A stretch of 64,000 nucleotides of DNA from Hyphomicrobium sp. GTDB lineage: Bacteria > Pseudomonadota > Alphaproteobacteria > Rhizobiales > Hyphomicrobiaceae. Below the pieces are notes generated by a model that had not been told where the DNA came from, did not search any database, and was given only the letters and a program-made list of their open reading frames with translations. This document shows, piece after piece, positions 38,978 to 46,831 of the stretch. The DNA is taken from the NCBI GenBank assembly GCA_030148725.1, contig JASBSU010000008.1, positions 1 through 64,000 on the forward strand, read 5' to 3'. Position 1 is the first letter of the stretch, and each line of letters begins with the position of its first letter. Both the position numbers and the translations under genes were made by a program.

Positions 38978-39877
38978 ATGACGTTCGTGCAAAGACTGGG
39001 CGCTGCGGCAAGGCTAATCGATCAGCGCCTATCGGAATTGCTCGCAGAATGCGGGCCGGAAAAGGGCGAACGGCTGGCGGCAGCCATGCATCACGCGGTG
39101 CTGGGCGGGGGAAAGCGTTTCCGCCCATTCCTGGTCGTTGAAAGCGCAGCACTATTCGGCATGGCGCCTGAGGCAGCACTCGACGCGGCGGCGGCATTCG
39201 AGTGCGTGCACTGCTACTCGCTGGCGCACGACGATCTCCCAGCGATGGACGACGACGACATGCGCCGCGGGCGGCCGACGGTGCACAAGGCGTTCGACGA
39301 GTGGACGGCGATCCTCGCCGGCGACGCGCTGCTGACGCTCGCCTTCGAGATCGTCGCGCGACCGGCGACGCATCCCGCTCCCGCCACGCGCGCCGAGATT
39401 GCGCTTGTGCTGGCCCACTCCGCCGGTGGCCGCGGCATGGTGCTCGGCCAGATGCTCGATCTCGCGGCGGAGAAGCGCGGCGAGCCGGCCGTGCCGTCGG
39501 CGGAACACATCCGGCGTCTGCAAGCGCTAAAGACGGGCGCCCTGCTCGCCGCCTCGTGCGAGGCGGGCGCGGTGCTGGCAGGTGCAAAGAGCGATGAGCG
39601 CGCCATACTGCGCCGTTACGGAGAGTGGCTGGGTCTGGCCTTCCAGATCGCCGACGATCTGCTCGATGCTGAAGGCGATGCGGCGGTGGTCGGCAAAGCG
39701 ACGGGTAAAGACAGCACGGCTGGAAAAGCGACGCTGGTGTCACTGATCGGCATTGCGGCGGCGCGCGATGAACTGGCTAAGGCCGTTCGCGAAGCGGAGC
39801 GCATCCTGGCGCCGTTCGGCGACCAAGCTGCAACGCTGGTAGAGGCTGCACGCTTTACGGCGAGCCGCGGAAACTAA
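38978..39877 (+). CDS. ispA: Geranyl/farnesyl diphosphate synthase (short-chain prenyl synthase)
   Basis: Makes the C10-C15 (possibly C20) allylic diphosphate used by octaprenyl synthase and undecaprenyl synthase. First aspartate motif HDDLPAMDDDDMRRG (the DDX4D type of bacterial FPP synthases) near residue 84, second ADDLLDAEGD near residue 225. GGGKRFRPFLV is the substrate-binding start. ATG at 38978 gives 299 residues, normal; the frame upstream to 38615 runs antisense over mtgA and is not used. It is divergent from mtgA with a 99-base gap. Confidence 0.93.
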   Translation: MTFVQRLGAAARLIDQRLSELLAECGPEKGERLAAAMHHAVLGGGKRFRPFLVVESAALFGMAPEAALDAAAAFECVHCYSLAHDDLPAMDDDDMRRGRPTVHKAFDEWTAILAGDALLTLAFEIVARPATHPAPATRAEIALVLAHSAGGRGMVLGQMLDLAAEKRGEPAVPSAEHIRRLQALKTGALLAASCEAGAVLAGAKSDERAILRRYGEWLGLAFQIADDLLDAEGDAAVVGKATGKDSTAGKATLVSLIGIAAARDELAKAVREAERILAPFGDQAATLVEAARFTASRGN

Positions 39878-39901
39878 AAGGCGCCCCAAGGGGCGCCTTT
39901 T
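39876..39901. terminator. Bidirectional terminator between ispA and the porin-like gene
   Basis: AAAAGGCGCCCC / GGGGCGCCTTTT, a perfect 12-bp inverted repeat around AA, directly at the ispA stop and 21 bases from the end of the opposite gene. T tracts exist in both directions. Confidence 0.85.
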
Positions 39902-39921
39902 CCATGCGTTCTATGCTTCGA

Positions 39922-40614
39922 TCAGAAGCGGAAGTTCAGACCAGCACGCACCGTATGGAAGTCGGTGTCGGTGGTGTAGGTGCCGGCTGGCGAGGACAGC
40001 GTCTGCTCGCCGAGATCGACGTAAAGGTATTCGGTCTTCAGAGACCAGCTCGGCGCGATCTGCCATTCGAGGCCGCCGCCGAGCGTGTAGCCGGTCGCGA
40101 CTTCCTCTTTGCTCATCGAAACGCCTGGTGCATTGACGCTCTGGTCGATGTTGGCGAATGCCCAACCGCCGGTGAAGTAGATGAGCGTCGGGCCAGCAGC
40201 ATAGCCGACGCGACCACGAATCGTGGAGAACCAGTCGATGTCGGTCTGGACGTTGGTGAAACCCATCGAACTGGAGTCGTTGATGTCGGCGCCCTGAAGA
40301 TCGGCTTCGAGACCGAGCACGAGCCAGTTGAACTGAGCGTTGTAGCCGACCTGGCCGCCGCCGTACCAACCGCTCGGGCTGAGCGAACCGGCGCCGCCGC
40401 CGAAACCGTCGTAACTGGCGGAATTGTCATTGCCCCAGCCGTAGCCGGCGTTGACGCCGAAGTAGAGGCCCTGCCAGTTCCAGGCGTTGCGCTCACGGAC
40501 CGGCTCGTAGATCGGCTCGCCGCGCGGTGGCGGGTTGTAGGGGCCGAGATCGGCCGCAAGAGCACCACTCGTCCACGCACCAGCAGCAAGGCCGGCGAGC
40601 ATCAGCTTTTTCAT
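39922..40614 (-). CDS. Outer membrane beta-barrel protein, Omp25/31-like
   Basis: A 230-residue outer membrane protein: signal peptide about 1-20 (LMLAGLAAGAWTSGALA) then an eight-stranded barrel. NWQGLYFGVNAGYGWGND is the opening strand typical of the Omp25/31 family; WLVLGLEADLQGADI, TIRGRVGYA, LIYFTGGWAFAN and the final VRAGLNFRF (ending in Phe) are also standard. Members are abundant structural porin-like proteins of Hyphomicrobiales, interacting with lipids and peptidoglycan. It is a single gene flanked by a terminator. Confidence 0.9.
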   Translation of the reverse strand: MKKLMLAGLAAGAWTSGALAADLGPYNPPPRGEPIYEPVRERNAWNWQGLYFGVNAGYGWGNDNSASYDGFGGGAGSLSPSGWYGGGQVGYNAQFNWLVLGLEADLQGADINDSSSMGFTNVQTDIDWFSTIRGRVGYAAGPTLIYFTGGWAFANIDQSVNAPGVSMSKEEVATGYTLGGGLEWQIAPSWSLKTEYLYVDLGEQTLSSPAGTYTTDTDFHTVRAGLNFRF

Positions 40615-40974
40615 GGCTTAAATCCCCGTTCGTCTCCGATGACGACTGCGCCCACAACGAACACATGGGCGTGCAGGTTCCCGTCGCGTATGCGGGTGTG
40701 GCCAAATAGCTATGCCGGCTCAATGTTCTAAGCTTGGCCGCGAAGAGTCCAAATCTGGGAGCGAATGGGGCGGGGTTGTAGATTTGTTGCCGTCACCAGC
40801 GGAGAGAGACTTCGCGTTCTCCTACGCTGTGCAAGTGGATGGCCGGCGCTCGCGCCGGGGCGCCTTGCGCCCTGAGCATGGCGTGATCCCGGGCCGCGCA
40901 GTCTGCGCGTCAGCTGTCAATCAGCATGCCGTCGACATCGCAGATAACTGCATTACGGCAATGCGGCTGCCTGC
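40615..40974. other. Gene-free stretch upstream of the Omp gene
   Basis: 360 bases between two leftward genes. The half nearest the outer membrane protein should hold its promoter and leader; no coding frame is convincing. The part around 40832-40883 is a palindromic repeat, annotated separately. The rest shows nothing distinctive. Confidence 0.4.
40832..40883. repeat. Palindromic intergenic repeat, short copy
   Basis: AGTGGATGGCCG, then the palindrome CCGGCGCTCGCGCCGG, then GGGCGCC-like sequence and CTGAGCATGGCG. The flanks match 51623-51674 closely (GAGTGGATGGCCG ... CTGAGCATGGCG) and the inner palindrome matches 1750-1764, tying the copies into one family. Confidence 0.65.
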
Positions 40975-41484
40975 CTAGTTCGGTAGGCCAGGCGTGTTCT
41001 TCTCACGCGGGTCGCCCGACTGCGGCTTCTTGGAATCGTAGATCTGCTCGGTGTTGGCGCGGGCGCCGGCGACCTGACTCGCAGACAGCTTGCACTCGTT
41101 GTTCTTGTCGAGCAGCGCGAAGGCGCGGTTGGGCTTGTCGACGAACTCCTCGCGCGTGAGCTTGCCGTCCTTGTTGGCGTCGTAATAGCCAAACTCGACC
41201 GTCTCGAACATACGATCGGTGGAGACGACCTTGGCGTACTCGGTGCGGTCGAGCGTGCCATCTCGGTTGGTGTCGGCGGCGTCGAACAGCTCGGCAGCGT
41301 ACGCCTTCCATTCATCGCAGGTGACGATGCCATCGCGATTGCGATCCCAGTTGCCAGCGGCGGACAGGAACACGCGATCGACCTCGGGGACAGCAGAACC
41401 GGAACAGGCGGCTAAGGCGAGCGCCAGAGCGCCCACGGGGGCCAGGCGCAGCATAAAGCGCGCGGCAGGCGATTCTTTTTTCAT
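40975..41484 (-). CDS. EF-hand calcium-binding lipoprotein
   Basis: A 169-residue lipoprotein: signal with lipobox LALAAC near residue 27 and then four EF-hand-like loops. DRNRDGIVTCDEW, DTNRDGTLDRTEY and DANKDGKLTREEF keep the acidic ligands of good calcium sites; the fourth, DKNNECKLSASQV, is degenerate. None has proline at loop position 2, so it is unlike lanmodulin. The ATG at 41484 follows GGGGAACACCA. It lies 30 bases downstream of ispG. Role in the envelope unknown. Confidence 0.82.
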   Translation of the reverse strand: MKKESPAARFMLRLAPVGALALALAACSGSAVPEVDRVFLSAAGNWDRNRDGIVTCDEWKAYAAELFDAADTNRDGTLDRTEYAKVVSTDRMFETVEFGYYDANKDGKLTREEFVDKPNRAFALLDKNNECKLSASQVAGARANTEQIYDSKKPQSGDPREKNTPGLPN

Positions 41485-41514
41485 TGGTGTTCCCCGATCC
41501 ATCGGCCTCGCCTC

Positions 41515-42810
41515 TCAGGCCGACTGTACTTCTTGTTCCGTTGCGGCGACTGGTTCCGTCAGACCGACAGGGCTCCCGTTCCCGAATCGGCGCTCGATAT
41601 AGTCCTCCACGAGTTGCTGGAATTCAGCGGCAATGTTTGTACCGCGGAGAGTTGTCACCTTTTTTCCGTCGATGAAGACCGGTGCGGCGGGCGCCTCGCC
41701 CGTGCCGGGCAGGGATATACCGATGTCGGCGTGCTTGGATTCGCCGGGGCCATTCACGATGCAGCCCATGACAGCGAAGTTCAGCGTCTCGACGCCCGGA
41801 TAGCGGGTCCGCCATTCGGGCATACGCTCGCGGATCATGGTCTGAACGTTGCTTGCAAGTTCCTGGAAGACGGTGGACGTCGTGCGGCCGCATCCGGGGC
41901 ACGCCGTCACGATGGGCATGAACGAGCGCAGGCCCATCGACTGGAGGATCTCCTGCGCGACGCGCACTTCCTGGGTGCGATCACCGCCCGGCTCGGGCGT
42001 CAGGGAGACGCGAATGGTATCGCCGATGCCGGCCTGTAGAAGCAGGCCGATGCCGGCAGTCGACGCAACGATGCCCTTCGATCCCATGCCGGCTTCGGTC
42101 AGGCCGACGTGCAGCGCATAGTCGGCGCGTGAGGCGAGCAGATTGTAGACGGCGACGAGATCCTGCACGGCAGAGACCTTCGCCGAGAGGATGATGTCGT
42201 TGGCGGTGAGACCAAGCTGCTCGGCGCGCGCCGCGGATATGAGCGCTGACTGCACGATCGCTTCGTGCATCACCGCGCGCGCATCTTTCGGCGAGGGAGA
42301 CTTCGCGTTTTCATCCATCAGGCGCGTGAGAAGCTCCTGATCGAGCGAACCCCAGTTGACGCCGATGCGCACCGGCTTCTTCCAGCGCAGCGCCGTATCG
42401 ACGATGGCGGCGAACTGGCGGTCCTTCTTGTCCTTGAAGCCGACGTTGCCGGGATTTATGCGATATTTGTCGAGTGCCTCGGCGGCGGCGGGATTGTCAG
42501 CCAGAAGCGTGTGGCCATTGTAGTGGAAGTCTCCGACGATCGGCACGCGCACGCCGCGCTTCAGAAGGCGGTCACGGATGTGCGGCACGGCCTTCGCCGC
42601 TTCATCGCGATCCACCGTGATGCGCACCAACTCGGAGCCGGCACGGGCGAGCGCCGCGATCTGCGCCGTCGTCTTGTCGATATCGGCAGTGTCGGTGTTG
42701 GTCATCGACTGAACGACGACGGGCGCGCCGCCGCCGACCGTCACACCCGCGACGACGACGGCATGGGTGGTCCGCCTGGGGGCGATGAGATCAGTGGCCG
42801 ATGCCCGCAT
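41515..42810 (-). CDS. ispG: 4-hydroxy-3-methylbut-2-en-1-yl diphosphate synthase
   Basis: The penultimate enzyme of the MEP pathway; it reduces MEcPP to HMBPP through a [4Fe-4S] cluster. Cysteine ligands are in [10 protein letters not shown] and [10 protein letters not shown]. The N-terminal TIM-barrel motif [20 protein letters not shown] and [11 protein letters not shown] are typical. ATG at 42810 is chosen over the TTG at 42837, giving 431 residues; this length includes the short linker version found in alphaproteobacteria. It is 150 bases downstream of znuB. Confidence 0.95.
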   Translation of the reverse strand: MRASATDLIAPRRTTHAVVVAGVTVGGGAPVVVQSMTNTDTADIDKTTAQIAALARAGSELVRITVDRDEAAKAVPHIRDRLLKRGVRVPIVGDFHYNGHTLLADNPAAAEALDKYRINPGNVGFKDKKDRQFAAIVDTALRWKKPVRIGVNWGSLDQELLTRLMDENAKSPSPKDARAVMHEAIVQSALISAARAEQLGLTANDIILSAKVSAVQDLVAVYNLLASRADYALHVGLTEAGMGSKGIVASTAGIGLLLQAGIGDTIRVSLTPEPGGDRTQEVRVAQEILQSMGLRSFMPIVTACPGCGRTTSTVFQELASNVQTMIRERMPEWRTRYPGVETLNFAVMGCIVNGPGESKHADIGISLPGTGEAPAAPVFIDGKKVTTLRGTNIAAEFQQLVEDYIERRFGNGSPVGLTEPVAATEQEVQSA

Positions 42811-42960
42811 GGGTGCCGTTCCGTCGCTTGAGCCCAAACGATCCAGCTTCCTGATGCGACCCGAGTTTTTCGGTCCGCAAGGTCCGAAGAGATCACGATC
42901 GAGAGCCAGACGTCTACCTAATCCAGCGCCGGCAAGTTGGCCAGAGGGCGGCAGCCAATC

Positions 42961-43770
42961 CTAGCTACCGCGCCGCCCCGGCCTGCCGATCGCCGCCCAG
43001 CTTAACGATAACCCCGCCACGATCGACATAATAAGCACGATGCTGGGGCCGCCGGGGCTATCGAACGTGGCGGACAGCCAAAGGCCGGCAACGACGCTCG
43101 CTGCCGCGATGAAACCGGTGAGGACCACCATGCGCTCCGGGGTGCCGGAGAGCGGGCGGGCGGCAACGGCCGGTACGACCAGGAACGCCATCACCAGGAG
43201 GATGCCCACGATTTTCATGGCGACCGCGATGGCCACCGCCAGAAGCACAATGAACACGGTGCGCACCATCTCGCGGTCGACACCTTCGGCAGCGGCGAGA
43301 TCCTCGTGGACGGCAAGGCGCAATAGCGGCTGCCATAGCCAGGCGACGAGCGCGAGCACAACGGCGCCACCGACAAAGATGACGACGACATCAGCCTGCG
43401 TGACGGCGAAGACGTCGCCGAACAGAAAGCCGGTGAGATCGACGGGGGCGCCCTTGACCATCGAGGTGGCGATTACGCCCGCGGCGAGTGCGGCGTGATG
43501 CAGGAGCCCCAGAACCGAGTCCAGCCCGACGAGCTTCTGACGCCCGAACCAAACGAGCAGCGCGGCAACCGCGAGCGCCACGATGAGCACGCCCCAGGTG
43601 ACGTCCATCTGCATGGCGAGCGCCAGTGCCACGCCGATGAGGCCAGCCTGCGCGACGGTCTCGCCGAAATAGGCAAGGCGCTGCCAGACGATGAAGCAGC
43701 CGAGGGGCGCAGCCACGACTGCGAGGCCCAGGCTCGCGAGCAGCGCGCGCAGGAAGAACGGTTCGAACAC
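42961..43770 (-). CDS. znuB: Zinc ABC transporter permease
   Basis: Inner-membrane subunit of the ZnuABC zinc importer, 269 residues with about eight helices. The family blocks PLGCFIVWQRLAYFGETVAQ (near residue 22), VLGLLHHAALAAGV, GFLFGDVFAVTQADV and PAVAARPLSGTPERM are clear. The start is the GTG at 43770, which overlaps the znuC stop by one base (TAGTG) and has a GGAG site; the frame upstream is not used. Translational coupling with znuC is likely. Confidence 0.93.
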   Translation of the reverse strand: MFEPFFLRALLASLGLAVVAAPLGCFIVWQRLAYFGETVAQAGLIGVALALAMQMDVTWGVLIVALAVAALLVWFGRQKLVGLDSVLGLLHHAALAAGVIATSMVKGAPVDLTGFLFGDVFAVTQADVVVIFVGGAVVLALVAWLWQPLLRLAVHEDLAAAEGVDREMVRTVFIVLLAVAIAVAMKIVGILLVMAFLVVPAVAARPLSGTPERMVVLTGFIAAASVVAGLWLSATFDSPGGPSIVLIMSIVAGLSLSWAAIGRPGRRGS

Positions 43771-44651
43771 TACTTGTCTCCGCCGGCGCTGCGGGTCACG
43801 TCGCCATCGGCGGCTTGCGGCATTCCCGAGAGGTCGTGGCTGTGGTCGTGATCGTGGCGGTAGAGGGCGAAGGCACGCGCAGCATCGGCGCCGAACAGCC
43901 GCACGTATGAGGGGTGCTGCGCAACCGTCTCCGGCACGCCCGAGCAGCATACGTGATGGTTGAGGCAGACGACGCGGTCGGAGCGGGCCATGACGATGTG
44001 CAGGTCGTGAGAGACCAAGAGCACGCCGAAGCCGGCACTGTCGCGCAAGCCGCCGATCAGGTTGTAGAGATCGGCCTCACCCATGAAGTCGACGCCCTGC
44101 ACCGGCTCGTCGAGAACGAGGAGATTGGGTTTTCGCAGCAGTGCACGGGCGAGAAGAACACGCTGCAGTTCGCCGCCCGACAGCTCACCGAGCTGCTGGC
44201 GGCGCGCCTTCGCGGCGTCGACCAGACCCAGCACCTCGGCGATGCGCGCCTCGCCGTAGCTGCCGCCAAGCATCAGGAAGCGCTCGACGGTCATCGGTAT
44301 GACGGTGTCGCTGTCGAAACGCTGCGGCACGTAGCCGATCTTGAGGTCGCGGCGGCGATGGATGGTGCCGCGGTCGGGCTTCTCCAGGCCGAGCAGCACG
44401 CGAACGAGCGTCGTCTTGCCGGCTCCGTTGGGACCGATGAGCGTGACGATCTCGCGCGGTTCGATGTCGATGTTGACGTCGATGAGGATGTCGCGTCCAT
44501 GACGCGTGACGCCGATGCCGCGAGCCGAGATCAAAGCGTTCGCATCGATCGCGGGATCGGCGCTTGCACACCCGCCGCGGTGCGTGCAGCCATGCTTGGA
44601 GCCGTGGCCGCACGTCTCAGACGTCGGGGCCACTCCATCACTATGCGGCAT
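43770..44651 (-). CDS. znuC: Zinc ABC transporter ATP-binding protein
   Basis: Cytosolic ATPase powering the ZnuABC importer. Walker A LIGPNGAGKTTLVRVLL near residue 73, Q-loop YVPQRF, signature LSGGELQRVLLARALL near 155, Walker B LLVLDEPVQG and H-loop LVSHDLHIV. Length 293 residues, longer than the usual 250. The extra parts are a Cys/His-rich N-terminus (CGHGSKHGCTHRGGC) and a His/Asp-rich C-terminus (RHDHDHSHD), both likely metal-binding. It starts 7 bases after zur and overlaps znuB. Confidence 0.94.
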   Translation of the reverse strand: MPHSDGVAPTSETCGHGSKHGCTHRGGCASADPAIDANALISARGIGVTRHGRDILIDVNIDIEPREIVTLIGPNGAGKTTLVRVLLGLEKPDRGTIHRRRDLKIGYVPQRFDSDTVIPMTVERFLMLGGSYGEARIAEVLGLVDAAKARRQQLGELSGGELQRVLLARALLRKPNLLVLDEPVQGVDFMGEADLYNLIGGLRDSAGFGVLLVSHDLHIVMARSDRVVCLNHHVCCSGVPETVAQHPSYVRLFGADAARAFALYRHDHDHSHDLSGMPQAADGDVTRSAGGDK

Positions 44652-44658
44652 CGACGGA

Positions 44659-45159
44659 TCAGTCCTTCTTAGACTGGCAGTTGCGGCACAGTCCGGACAC
44701 CTCGACGAACTTCACCCGCGGCTGAAAGGACGCGTCGCGGGCCAGGCGGTCGATTGTATCGAAGATGCCCTCGGAGTCGACCTCCTGGACGGCATTGCAG
44801 TTCTCGCACGAAAGGAAAATCGGACGACGGCCGGTCCGGTGGTCCATGCGCCGGCAGGCGAAGAATGCGTTCTTGCTTTCGAGACGGTGAATGACACCGG
44901 CCTCGAGCAGCGCATCGATGGCGCGGTAAACGGAGATCGGCGCGAGACGCGTGCCCTTCTCGGCGAGCTTGGCGAGGATGTCATAGGCGCCGATGGACGC
45001 GTGTGTTGCGGCGATCTCCTCGAAGACGTCCTGGCGAAGCTTGGTGAAGCGCAGATTTTTCTCGGTGAACGCCTGATTGGCTCTTTCGACGGCCTTAGCC
45101 AGTTTGCGTTCCGCCTGGGTCACTGGCAGCGCCGGCTGTTTGGCGGTGGCCTCGGTCAT
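44659..45159 (-). CDS. zur: Zinc uptake regulator, Fur family
   Basis: Represses zinc uptake genes when zinc is plentiful. A 166-residue Fur-fold protein: winged-helix domain with LRFTKLRQDVFEEI and TRLAPISVYRAIDALLEAGV, and a dimerisation domain with structural-zinc cysteine pairs in LSCENCNAV and GLCRNCQSKKD. The CXXC placement at the very end is that of Zur rather than Fur or Irr. It is the first gene of zur-znuC-znuB, with a palindrome in its promoter that could be its own operator. Confidence 0.93.
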   Translation of the reverse strand: MTEATAKQPALPVTQAERKLAKAVERANQAFTEKNLRFTKLRQDVFEEIAATHASIGAYDILAKLAEKGTRLAPISVYRAIDALLEAGVIHRLESKNAFFACRRMDHRTGRRPIFLSCENCNAVQEVDSEGIFDTIDRLARDASFQPRVKFVEVSGLCRNCQSKKD

Positions 45160-45189
45160 CGTTTCATCCCAAGCGTTTTCTGTTTGGAG

Positions 45190-45200
45190 GATATTATATC
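45190..45200. promoter_or_regulatory. Candidate Zur box upstream of zur
   Basis: GATATTATATC is an 11-base palindrome with one central base, 30 bases before the zur start in an AT-rich island inside GC-rich DNA. Alphaproteobacterial Zur sites are short AT-rich palindromes of similar form. Autoregulation is inferred. Confidence 0.5.
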
Positions 45201-45388
45201 AAAGGCTTCGCGGCGCATAGAAGGAGCAGTAGCCGGGATCATAAACCCACCCGAGGATGATCCCTTTTCCGCCAACTTCATATGGTTGCTAGCGCTCACC
45301 GGACAATGGAAGTCGGGAGCCGGTGCCGAAAGTCGGCGCCACCTTTTGCTCTCTCGCGTATCAATTTTCGAGAGCCCTCAGCCGCATA

Positions 45389-46546
45389 ATGTCTTCTCAA
45401 TCCGCGTACATCATCGCGGCCCGACGCACCGCTATCGGTCGCATTGGCGGGCTGCACAAAAATCGACGCCTCGATGAGCTATGCGCACCCCTCATCGGTG
45501 CTGCGCTGCAAGATAGTGGCGTAGATCCGTCGCGGATCGATGAACTCATTGTCGGGAACGCGTCGGAAGGCGGGAATCCGGCGCGGCTCATTGCACTGGC
45601 TGCCGGACTGCCGGAGACCAGCCCGGCGGCGACCATCGACCGCCAATGCGGCTCGGGGCTCGACGCCATCGTCGCGGCGGTGCGCGCCGTATCGCTCGGG
45701 GAACAGAGCGCCATCGTTGCCGGCGGCGCGGAGGCCATCTCCATGGCGCCGTGGCGGGTCGCCAAACCGCGGAGCCTGCAGCAGCTTCCGAGGTTCATGA
45801 GCTTTGATCCTGGCTCCGGTGAGGAGCATGAAGGGCCGGCACACCTCGAATCGACCGAGGCGCTTGCCTCTCGGCTCGGCATCAGCCGCGCAGACCAGGA
45901 TGCCTACGCGCTGCGCGCCTATCTCAAGGCCGAGCAGGCGCGGGATAACAAACGCTTTGTGGGCGAGATCACGCCGCTGCGGTCGAATGCGGAAGAGGCG
46001 CGCGACCAGAGTTCTTCCGCGCCCGACTTCAAAGAGCTTGCGCAACTGGCCCCCTACATGCCGCAAGATGGCACGCTGACGCCCGGCAATACCGCTCACA
46101 TGCACGACGGCGCTGCCATTGCCGTCGTCGTATCGCACGACGTCTGGGCATCGCTTGGCAAGCCGCGCGGACTGAAGCTTCTGGCGCACGCGACGCGCGG
46201 CTCGGCACCGGACGACGAGGCCTCGGCGCCCATCGAAGCGATGCGAAAATTGAAAGCGACGTTCGGGGGTTACAATCCCGCCGACATCGGCGTGATCGAG
46301 ATGAGCGAGAACTCGGCGGCGCAGGCCATTGCACTGATCCGCAGCCTCGAACTCGACGAAGACCTCGTCAATCCGGACGGCGGCGCGGTTGCACGCGGTC
46401 ATCCGTTTGCGGCGGCAAGCTCAGTGCTCGTCACGCGGCTTTTCACCCGACTTGCGCGCGGCGAAAGCAAGGGTGGATCGCTGGGTATCGCTACCCTCGG
46501 GGTTGCAGGCGGAATGGGTAGCGCGGCATTGTTCGAGGCCGTCTAA
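45389..46546 (+). CDS. Thiolase-family protein lacking the acid/base cysteine
   Basis: Thiolase fold of about 385 residues, a paralogue of phaA. The nucleophilic cysteine is kept in DRQCGSGLDAIV near residue 88, and the histidine in GGAVARGHPF. The second cysteine is gone: where phaA has [10 protein letters not shown] this protein has ATLGVAGGMG (Gly near residue 371). The NEAFA motif is also altered, to SENSAAQA. Such a protein cannot run the usual Claisen chemistry in the same way; it could use a different mechanism, be degradative or be inactive. ATG at 45389 starts at the conserved MSSQSAYIIAARRT. Confidence 0.85.
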   Translation: MSSQSAYIIAARRTAIGRIGGLHKNRRLDELCAPLIGAALQDSGVDPSRIDELIVGNASEGGNPARLIALAAGLPETSPAATIDRQCGSGLDAIVAAVRAVSLGEQSAIVAGGAEAISMAPWRVAKPRSLQQLPRFMSFDPGSGEEHEGPAHLESTEALASRLGISRADQDAYALRAYLKAEQARDNKRFVGEITPLRSNAEEARDQSSSAPDFKELAQLAPYMPQDGTLTPGNTAHMHDGAAIAVVVSHDVWASLGKPRGLKLLAHATRGSAPDDEASAPIEAMRKLKATFGGYNPADIGVIEMSENSAAQAIALIRSLELDEDLVNPDGGAVARGHPFAAASSVLVTRLFTRLARGESKGGSLGIATLGVAGGMGSAALFEAV

Positions 46547-46831
46547 CGACACGTTTTTGCCGGACAAATGCATAAGCCTAAGGCGCCGCTGCGTTTTAAC
46601 CCTGCTCTTGCATTCATGCTGCGAGAACCCAATTCTCAGCTCCACGCACGCTGAAGATCGTCCCGTCCCACTCTTAAATCCGCTACAAAGCAGAGTGCAT
46701 GGGAATGCCGCAATCCTGCCGCGAAGCGGACAGGACCTGTGGACATCCTGCATCGTCGCGTGACCTTTGCGCCGCTGTGTCCGAATGCGGCCCGAAGTTT
46801 CCGACTGCGGACGGTTGAGCGGGAAATGCAG

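Noticed and set aside
40975-41484. Lanmodulin (lanthanide-binding EF-hand protein), tempting because xoxF is present
   Set aside because: The EF loops have no proline at position 2 and the protein is a lipoprotein of different layout.
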